A stretch of 11,575 bases of DNA from Desulfobacterales bacterium (GTDB taxonomy: Bacteria; Desulfobacterota; DSM-4660; Desulfatiglandales; Desulfatiglandaceae): NCBI GenBank assembly GCA_021107495.1, contig JAIOSR010000264.1, forward strand, positions 1 through 11,575, given 5' to 3'. How positions within the stretch are numbered: the first letter of the stretch is position 1; every line of letters starts with the position of its first letter. The position numbers were made by a program, and so were the translations under genes. Under the pieces are notes generated by a model. That model worked only from the letters and a program-made list of their open reading frames with translations, was not told where the DNA came from and searched no databases. Shown here in pieces: positions 6,913 to 11,575 of this stretch.

Positions 6913-7782
6913 CTAAAAAAACAGGTCCTCCGACATTTCCATCAAACGTTTTGTCTTCTTTTTCATCACTGCATTTATAAGGCAGACTTCCTTCAGCCCA
7001 TCTGAAGGACTGCTTTCAACCTCTTTGATCAGTTTCAAAAACAGTTCTTTGTCCTGCACCCTGGCCGCATAGTATCTGGGAAAATAGTATTGGGCCAGAA
7101 GAAATTTACCATTACTAACGCCAATTGCCTTTTCAAGGTATGTCTTTGCCCGGCCTGCCTTACCGCCTAAAGCCATTGGCATTGCGGCAGAAATAGAACC
7201 CATCATTATATACGCTAACCCATGGAAATAATCTGGTTGTATCTCCAGGACCCTTTCAAGACATGCCTGTGCCGCACCCAACTGTGCCAGGACAGCAGGT
7301 TTGTCAAGGTTCAAATTAATCCATGCATTCCAGGAAATAGCGGTCCAGAAAAGGGCCCCAATTTCTTCCTCACCATATGCCAGTAATTTGCTCCGGACGA
7401 TGTCCTTTTTTAGACCTGCGTCTTTTAGTCGGGAGGCGTTTCTGCCAGTGGCTCTGAACCCGTAAGTCCTTGCCCTGGAATAAAGTGTTGATGCCCTTTC
7501 AGGGTCATCGTCCTCGACAAACAGCATGGCGTAGCCTGTAAAGCCCATGCAGAGCGAGGTCAAAAGTTGCCTGTTATCGGGATCATTTTTCAGGAGGCCC
7601 TCCAGAAGTTTAAGGTTTGAGGGGAGGGACTGTTCTGCCAGATCCGGGTCACATTCCTCGAAAAAGGCACTGGTAAAGTTAGGTATCAGGGAGGGCGAAA
7701 CCCGCAATGCCATTTTAACGCATCCTACCGAAAAAAGAGATGAAAGGAACATGATAATCAATATTTCATGAGTTTTTTTCAT
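6913..7782 (-). CDS. TatT-family TRAP-associated TPR lipoprotein
   Basis: This 289-residue protein matches the TatT family, periplasmic helical-repeat (TPR-like) lipoproteins that pair with a TRAP binding protein; Treponema pallidum TatT (Tp0956) forms an oligomer that docks TatP. The N-terminus is a lipoprotein signal (MKKTHEILIIM... ending FSVGC). Family-like segments are GFTGYAMLFVEDDDPERA, WTAISWNAWINLN, a TPR-like LERVLEIQPDYFHGLAYIMM and ALGGKAGRAKTYLEKAIG. The ATG at 7782 is preferred; a TTG two codons upstream (7788) is also in frame. The ATG lies two bases after the stop of the preceding TPR gene, and the stop TAG is part of the ribosome binding site of dctP. It probably presents ligand to, or tethers, the binding protein. 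Confidence 0.9.
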   Translation of the reverse strand: MKKTHEILIIMFLSSLFSVGCVKMALRVSPSLIPNFTSAFFEECDPDLAEQSLPSNLKLLEGLLKNDPDNRQLLTSLCMGFTGYAMLFVEDDDPERASTLYSRARTYGFRATGRNASRLKDAGLKKDIVRSKLLAYGEEEIGALFWTAISWNAWINLNLDKPAVLAQLGAAQACLERVLEIQPDYFHGLAYIMMGSISAAMPMALGGKAGRAKTYLEKAIGVSNGKFLLAQYYFPRYYAARVQDKELFLKLIKEVESSPSDGLKEVCLINAVMKKKTKRLMEMSEDLFF

Positions 7783-7784
7783 GT

Positions 7785-9053
7785 TCAATATCCAATAAAA
7801 GGGTCTTTTTCTTTTGGTGAGGCCGCCAACAATTTTTTTGCTAGAAATTGTGCGCCTGATCCGTTTTTCATGTCCATTACCCTGTGATAATACTTTTCCG
7901 CTTCTTCCCTGTCACCCTCCAGGTCATAACTCATGCCCATTTTTACAAGAGGAAACGCTATCATTGCCGGATCGTTTTCAGGATCGGCCCGGCTCAGGAT
8001 CTCCTGCAGTTTGGACCTGGCCGCAGAATATCGTCCATGATAGAGATCGTAGACCGTCTCTAAGTAAAGCGCACGCCTGCGCCATTGGGCTGTCGCACTC
8101 AGGGAAGATGCCTGCAAACTTCTTTGCCGCAGACCGTAGACAGTATCCCTGTATCTAATGACCCTTTCCATTCTTATGTAACATACGCCCTTGAGGAAAT
8201 GATATCGCAGGTTCATGTCATATCTTTTTGACAGACCTTCAGCCAGAACCAGGGCCTTTGAGAAGTCCTCTTCAATAAAAAGAAAGATATGCAGAAGCAT
8301 ACTTTTTGCTTCCGTTGTCGAGTAAGTTGCCTCCTCGGCTGCAAGCTGCAATTTTCTTATACCTTCCTTTTTGTTTCCCTTGTGAAGAAGTAGGTAGGTC
8401 AGGAATTTTAAGACCCCTGAGAGATGGGCCGTATAATAATCAAAAGTGCCGATGCCCAGCATTACATCTTTGTTGTCAGGTTCCATCTCCAGGCAGGTGC
8501 TAAGTGCTTCGATTGCATCCCTGGCCAAAAAAAAAGAAGAGAGCCAATTGCCCCTCATGAGTTCAAAACGGCCTTTAAAGCCTAAAGCTCCTCCTAAGAA
8601 GAAATAATCATAGCTGTCAGGTTTACTCCCTCCTTCAATCCTGCTCCTGGCCACATGGATGGTTCGGTCAATACGTTTTTTGAATTCATCTACGGCCTCA
8701 GGAGACCAGAAACCGGAAGCTAAACGCGACCAGCTTACCATTGCCATATAAAAATAGCCGTCCGGTTTTTGGGGGGATTCGGCAATGACCTTCAGGAAGT
8801 TGTCTGTGGCCTCGTCAAATCGCTCGTCGTACAGGAGATGTATGCCGTTTATGATCGTTTTATTGACCTGCGCTACCTGAAAATTTGAATTTTCCTCTTT
8901 CTCAAGGCCCCAGACAGCCGGTTGTAAGGAAAAAAACAGGAAGAGGGCGAGCATGATTGAAGAAAAGGCCTTGGGGGGGGATAGATCTCTTTCGTTATTA
9001 CCCTTGAAATCATGCCTTGAGGATCCGACCTTGAAAATTGAAAAAAATGTCAT
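7785..9053 (-). CDS. Exported tetratricopeptide-repeat protein, first gene of TRAP operon
   Basis: This is a 422-residue, mostly helical protein with an N-terminal hydrophobic segment (about residues 33-50, MLALFLFFSLQPAVWGLE) that looks like a signal peptide. TPR-like pairs follow: a first repeat at YDERFDEATDNFLKVIAESP, a long middle part with LSTCLEMEPDNKDVMLGIGTF and DYYTAHLSGVL, and C-terminal repeats around MGMSYDLEGDREEAEKYYHRV. It runs into tatT with two bases between stop and ATG, so it is probably a third periplasmic partner of the transporter. The start is uncertain: the ATG at 9053 gives a long polar leader and has no Shine-Dalgarno, while the ATG at 9013 is out of frame unless the 8-C tract (8973-8980; G on the plus strand) gains one base. 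The ATG at 8954 is a further option. The exact role is unknown. Confidence 0.82.
   Translation of the reverse strand: MTFFSIFKVGSSRHDFKGNNERDLSPPKAFSSIMLALFLFFSLQPAVWGLEKEENSNFQVAQVNKTIINGIHLLYDERFDEATDNFLKVIAESPQKPDGYFYMAMVSWSRLASGFWSPEAVDEFKKRIDRTIHVARSRIEGGSKPDSYDYFFLGGALGFKGRFELMRGNWLSSFFLARDAIEALSTCLEMEPDNKDVMLGIGTFDYYTAHLSGVLKFLTYLLLHKGNKKEGIRKLQLAAEEATYSTTEAKSMLLHIFLFIEEDFSKALVLAEGLSKRYDMNLRYHFLKGVCYIRMERVIRYRDTVYGLRQRSLQASSLSATAQWRRRALYLETVYDLYHGRYSAARSKLQEILSRADPENDPAMIAFPLVKMGMSYDLEGDREEAEKYYHRVMDMKNGSGAQFLAKKLLAASPKEKDPFIGY
8973..8980. repeat. 8-G homopolymer tract near start of TPR gene
   Basis: Eight consecutive G (plus strand; C in the coding sense) lie between two possible start codons and the signal peptide of the TPR gene. 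A change of one base would switch which ATG (9053 or 9013) is in frame with the rest. Such tracts are classic sites of slipped-strand phase variation, but also of sequencing error. Confidence 0.5.
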
Positions 9054-9302
9054 ATTTTAAGCTTACATGAACCAAGGGGTTTAGGCAAGAGGGAAACCAC
9101 TGGATTCAGAGACAATTGTGTGAAAATTTTAAGGCTAACATAAAGATTTAGTGGACTTTTTTACTTTCCGTGGTAATAATATATGCAACTTTGACAAGAA
9201 ACACCCTGATTGTTGCAGGAATTCCCTTTCCAAGTCCCGCCTGGGGCGGGACATCATATAAAATCGCAAAGAGATTGAATAACTTGTGGGGAGCAGTTGA
9301 AA
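9054..9302. other. Divergent intergenic region, TPR/TRAP operon and rmlD-like gene
   Basis: This 249-base gap separates divergent genes and should hold both promoters. A perfect TTGACA is at 9191-9196 (+), but no good -10 lies at 16-18 bp; an AT-rich CATATAAAAT occurs at 9255-9264. On the minus strand nothing near consensus was found. A GC hairpin is listed separately. No RNA gene or small ORF with a ribosome binding site was seen. Confidence 0.45.
9234..9252. repeat. Perfect 8-bp GC hairpin GTCCCGCC/GGCGGGAC
   Basis: GTCCCGCC (9234-9241) and GGCGGGAC (9245-9252) pair perfectly around a TGG loop, about 50 bases before the start of the reductase gene. There is no T run, so it is not an obvious terminator. 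It may be a leader hairpin or a short dispersed REP-like repeat; another hairpin with CCCGC arms occurs at 10725-10744. Confidence 0.5.
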
Positions 9303-10190
9303 ATGAAGATATTGGTTTTGGGCTGTACGGGAATGTTGGGAAAAGAATGTAAAGAAGTGCTTGGTCAGGATCATGAAGTTATAACACCTGATAAAAAAGA
9401 GTTGGACATTATCAGCTGGGACGGGGTTATTGAAAACCTCCAGGAGGTTTTACCCGATGTTGTTCTTAATTGTGCCGGATTTACAGATGTGGACGCCTGT
9501 GAAACCGAAGATTTCAAAGTGAGAAAAGTAAATGTGGAAGGACCCAGGAACCTGGCCCAGTGCTCTGCTAGATTTGAGTGCAAATTTATCCATATTTCCA
9601 GTGACTATGTGTTTGACGGGCAAAAACCGTTCCCGCAACCCTATTTTGAGGATGATGCACCAAATCCCCTGTCGGCCTATGGGAAGAGCAAAATGGAAAG
9701 CGAAAAAGCCGTTCGGGAAAATGCCCCGAATTACATTATTGTACGTACTGCGTGGCTGTATGGCATTCATGGGAACAACTTCATCAAGTCCATTGTGAAA
9801 CAGGCCGCCAAGAAAAAACCTAAAGTACTGAAAGTCGTGGAAGATCAATTTGGTTCGCCTACCTGGACCCACAGGCTTGCATTGCAGACCAAAGAGCTCT
9901 TGCATCATGATGGGAAGGGGACATATCACGCGACATCAGAGGGTTATTGCAGTCGACTTGAGTGTGCCGAATTCATCATAGAAAAACTGGGGCTGAAGGC
10001 CAGGGTTGAACCTTGCAGCATGAAAGATCTCCATGATGCTGCAAAGCGTCCCGATAACTGCCTTTTGGAAAACAGGCTGTTAAAAAAACAGGGGATCAAC
10101 GTTATGCCGGATTGGAAAGAAGACCTGGAAATATTTCTTGAAAAATTCGGGGAAGAACTCATCAAAGAAGCTAGAGAAAAGAGAAACTGA
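9303..10190 (+). CDS. rfbD: dTDP-4-dehydrorhamnose reductase
   Basis: This enzyme reduces dTDP-4-dehydro-L-rhamnose to dTDP-L-rhamnose with NAD(P)H, the last step in making the rhamnose donor for O-antigen and other surface glycans. The 295-residue protein is an extended SDR: GCTGMLG nucleotide-binding loop (residues 7-13), DVVLNCAGFTDVDACE, ISSDYVFDG (about 98-106), catalytic YGKSK (Tyr126, Lys130) and VRTAWLYG, all typical of RmlD/RfbD. The ATG at 9303 has GGGGAG nine bases upstream; the TTG at 9297 is too close to that site. The other rhamnose genes (rmlA, B, C) are not in the window, so either they are elsewhere or this is a related NDP-sugar reductase. A DnaJ-domain gene follows 20 bases after the stop and is probably co-transcribed. 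Confidence 0.9.
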   Translation: MKILVLGCTGMLGKECKEVLGQDHEVITPDKKELDIISWDGVIENLQEVLPDVVLNCAGFTDVDACETEDFKVRKVNVEGPRNLAQCSARFECKFIHISSDYVFDGQKPFPQPYFEDDAPNPLSAYGKSKMESEKAVRENAPNYIIVRTAWLYGIHGNNFIKSIVKQAAKKKPKVLKVVEDQFGSPTWTHRLALQTKELLHHDGKGTYHATSEGYCSRLECAEFIIEKLGLKARVEPCSMKDLHDAAKRPDNCLLENRLLKKQGINVMPDWKEDLEIFLEKFGEELIKEAREKRN

Positions 10191-10210
10191 GAAATGGTGA
10201 ACCCGTAACA

Positions 10211-10639
10211 ATGAGATTCCTTCTGGCCCTGTTGGGGTTATCTTATGTCATCTGTCCATACGATATTTTGCCCGATTTTTTTATAGGATTGGGATGGATT
10301 GACGACCTGACCGTGCTTGGCCTTCTCTGGTGGTATTTTTTCGGAAGGAAAAGGTTCAAATCCCAGGGCTATTATGAAAAGGGGCGGCAATCCTCTTCCG
10401 GACAGAGTAAAGAGAGTTCCTACCAAGAAAAAAACACTGCTACAGGACACGATGACCCTTGCTCCGTGTTAGGCGTAGGAAGAGATGCGTCCCCGGAACA
10501 GATAAAACAGGCATACAGACAGCTTGCCAACCAGTACCATCCGGATAAAGTTATCCATCTTGGAGAGGAATTCAGAGAATTGGCTGAAAGGCGTTTCAAG
10601 GAAATACAGGAGGCGTACAAGACGCTAATTCCTAAATAG
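10211..10639 (+). CDS. DUF1232 membrane segment fused to a DnaJ domain
   Basis: This 142-residue protein has two parts. The first ~45 residues contain the DUF1232 (YkvA-like) signature YVICPYDILPDFFIGLGWID followed by DLTVLGLLWW, forming one or two short membrane segments. After a polar Ser/Gln/Lys linker, residues ~81-142 form a J domain with DPCSVLGV, a basic helix II (IKQAYRQLANQY), the HPD tripeptide that stimulates Hsp70 ATPase (110-112), and a final helix RRFKEIQEAYKTL. It is probably a membrane-bound co-chaperone that recruits DnaK to the inner membrane; the client is unknown. It lies 20 bases after the rhamnose reductase gene with only a weak ribosome binding site (GGTGA) and is closed by an intrinsic terminator. 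Confidence 0.9.
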   Translation: MRFLLALLGLSYVICPYDILPDFFIGLGWIDDLTVLGLLWWYFFGRKRFKSQGYYEKGRQSSSGQSKESSYQEKNTATGHDDPCSVLGVGRDASPEQIKQAYRQLANQYHPDKVIHLGEEFRELAERRFKEIQEAYKTLIPK

Positions 10640-10654
10640 CGCCCATCCACAAAC

Positions 10655-10684
10655 AAAAAAAAGGGCACTTGCAAGTGTCCTTTT
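10655..10684 (+). terminator. Intrinsic terminator after DnaJ-fusion gene
   Basis: A stem GGGCACTT/AAGTGTCC (10663-10680; eight pairs with one G-T, or six pairs with a six-base loop) is followed by TTTT and preceded by a run of eight A. It can therefore act in both directions. It starts 23 bases after the TAG of the DUF1232-DnaJ gene. Confidence 0.8.
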
Positions 10685-10769
10685 CAGAAATGAGTATTTT
10701 TTACAATAACAAGGCTTCCGGGAACCCGCTGCGAAGCAGGCGGGGGATTGTGAAAAAGGGCCATTTCTG
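10685..10769. repeat. 85-bp nested inverted-repeat element
   Basis: The ends are 23-base imperfect inverted repeats: 10685-10707 and the reverse complement of 10747-10769 agree at 18 of 23 positions, with perfect outer CAGAAATG/CATTTCTG and inner ACAAT/ATTGT blocks. The centre carries a second hairpin, CCCGCTGC-GAA-GCA(G)GCGGG (10725-10744). The whole can fold into one long cruciform or hairpin. It may be a small non-autonomous dispersed repeat or a stable RNA hairpin. It codes for nothing and sits between the terminator and a pseudogene. Confidence 0.6.
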
Positions 10770-10777
10770 GATGGACA

Positions 10778-11157
10778 CTAAATAGCTCGGCCCAGGACAG
10801 CCCCCTCATAAATAGCTGCCCTTGCGCTTCTCGGCTCCAAGCAGTCTCCTATCTGATGAATTTCATATCCAAGGGGCTTGATTTGTTCGAAGAGTCTGTT
10901 GCCCGGCCGGTTCCCGATGGTAATAACAATCCTTTCCGTCTCAACAGACAATTCCTTATTATCTCCTTCGATCAAGGTCACACTGTCGTCTTCAACCTTT
11001 AACAGTTTGCATTCGGTCATAACCCGCACATTATTCTCTTTCAGCTTTTTGAGGGGTATTTTCCTGGTGATGTTTTCAATGGAAGCATCTCAACGATGGT
11101 CACCGGGCATCCATGGCCCGAGAGGTGACGTGCCACTTCGCATCCGGTGGGACCTCC
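10778..11157 (-). pseudogene. Fragment of FAD-dependent NADH:flavin oxidoreductase (OYE/FadH type)
   Basis: The intact end (frame stopping at TAG 10778-10780) matches the C-terminus of multidomain NADH:flavin oxidoreductases/2,4-dienoyl-CoA reductases: IVITIGNRPGN, then HQIGDCLEPRSARAAIYEG, the second FAD-contact motif. Upstream in another frame is the NAD(P)-binding stretch GGPTGCEVARHLSGHGCPV TIVEM (about 11157-11086). The two are joined only by a frameshift near 11082-11086, as if one base were missing; without it the first frame meets TGA soon after. The N-terminal TIM barrel and [4Fe-4S] region are absent, replaced by about 140 bases of unrecognised sequence before the divergent SixA gene. 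The first ATG of the longest open frame (11029) is inside the domain, so this is a decayed fragment, not a gene of 83 codons. Confidence 0.75.
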
Positions 11158-11297
11158 GCTTTGGGTCTTGATGAAGGGAGCAATTTCATTGACCCCAAAA
11201 ACCCGGTTCTGGTATCATCTGTCCGAGTTCGATAATAATTTCCTTAAACGGTCAATCTTCAATCGAAAGTCGTCAATTGGTAATGGGAGGGTAATCC
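11158..11297. other. Spacer with possible further decay of the oxidoreductase
   Basis: Between the recognisable oxidoreductase fragment and the SixA start, minus-strand frames give a short plausible stretch (RVFGVNEIAPFIKTQ, about 11158-11202) directly joined to the GGPTGCE segment. It does not resemble the usual VVVIGGG approach to that motif and meets a stop upstream. The promoter of the SixA gene should lie here; no clear -35/-10 pair was found. Confidence 0.35.
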
Positions 11298-11575
11298 ATG
11301 AATGTTTACCTGGTACAACACGGAAAGCCGGTTTCCAAGGAGGAGAACCCTGACAAACCCCTTTCGAATCAGGGAAAAGAAGACGTGGAAAGGGTGGCCG
11401 CTTTTCTCATGAAGGCAGGAATAAAGGTGGATGATATCTTCCACAGCGGAAAAACAAGGGCCAGGGAGACTGCTGAGATTATGATTTCCAAATTAACTCC
11501 CGGCAAGGAACCTGTTGAAAAAAATGGGCTTGCTCCTTTGGACGATGTAAAAGAGATTGCAGAAGAAATCGAAAA
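11298..11575 (+). CDS. sixA: SixA-type phosphohistidine phosphatase, N-terminal part
   Basis: This gene runs off the window end; 92 codons are visible. It belongs to the histidine phosphatase (phosphoglycerate mutase-like) superfamily, SixA group, small cytoplasmic enzymes that remove phosphate from phosphohistidine. The N-terminus reads MNVYLVQHGKPV: the catalytic motif is QHG (Gln7-His8-Gly9) instead of the usual RHG. KPLSNQGKEDVERVAAFL and IFHSGKTRARETAEIM follow, the latter holding the second family Arg region. The ATG at 11298 has GGGAGG seven bases upstream. It is divergent from the oxidoreductase remnant. The Gln variant recurs in SixA-like proteins as I recall them, so the protein may be active, but loss of this phosphate-binding Arg is notable. 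Confidence 0.88.
   Translation, partial: MNVYLVQHGKPVSKEENPDKPLSNQGKEDVERVAAFLMKAGIKVDDIFHSGKTRARETAEIMISKLTPGKEPVEKNGLAPLDDVKEIAEEIE

Noticed and set aside
9191..9264. TTGACA (9191) with TATAAA (9257) as a sigma-70 promoter for the reductase gene
   Set aside because: The spacing is about 60 bases; neither element has a good partner at 16-18 bases.
9450..9929. 159-codon minus-strand ORF
   Set aside because: Antisense to the rhamnose reductase gene with all its motifs; not a plausible protein.
1..11575. CRISPR array, tRNA, rRNA, integrase or transposase
   Set aside because: No regularly spaced repeats, no tRNA-like cloverleaf with CCA-type end and no recombinase motifs were recognised on either strand.

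Overview
The gene set (coupled TRAP transporter with a TatT partner and an extra TPR protein, FmdB-type zinc ribbon, DUF1232-DnaJ fusion, acyl-CoA synthetase, SixA with the QHG variant motif, and a probable small selenoprotein) suggests an anaerobic deltaproteobacterium (Desulfobacterota). This is an inference from gene content and style. No rRNA or other taxonomic marker is present.

Layout. Positions 1-738 (+) hold the 3' end of an AMP-forming acyl-CoA synthetase. The next 400 bases, which look empty, contain on the minus strand a short membrane-protein gene. Its apparent stop after 28 codons is a TGA followed at once by a hairpin with a bacterial SECIS-like AGGU loop, and reading through the TGA gives a 55-residue candidate selenoprotein (845-1012). 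Upstream of it on the same strand is an fmdB-like zinc-ribbon gene (1141-1359) with a repeated AAAAGGTTAC word before it. Positions 1505-2032 (+) hold a 5'-truncated potassium-channel/TrkA-type RCK remnant, convergent with a large periplasmic VWA - membrane helix - cytoplasmic FHA protein (2040-3971, -).

Positions 4089-9053 (-) are one tight operon in the order TPR protein, TatT lipoprotein, DctP, DctQ, DctM. The last three are linked by ATGA overlaps or by a Shine-Dalgarno sequence embedded in the previous stop. Together they make a binding-protein-dependent, ion-driven importer with two tetratricopeptide accessory proteins. The binding protein has Trp where most of its family has the carboxylate-binding Arg, so a non-standard, perhaps hydrophobic, ligand is likely. 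The first gene of the operon has an 8-G tract between two competing starts.

Positions 9303-10639 (+) encode a dTDP-4-dehydrorhamnose reductase and a membrane DUF1232-DnaJ fusion, closed by an intrinsic terminator. Then come an 85-bp nested inverted-repeat element (10685-10769), a frameshifted C-terminal fragment of an FAD-dependent NADH:flavin oxidoreductase (-, pseudogene), and the start of a SixA-type histidine phosphatase gene (+) that runs off the window. No tRNA, rRNA, CRISPR array or transposase gene was seen.
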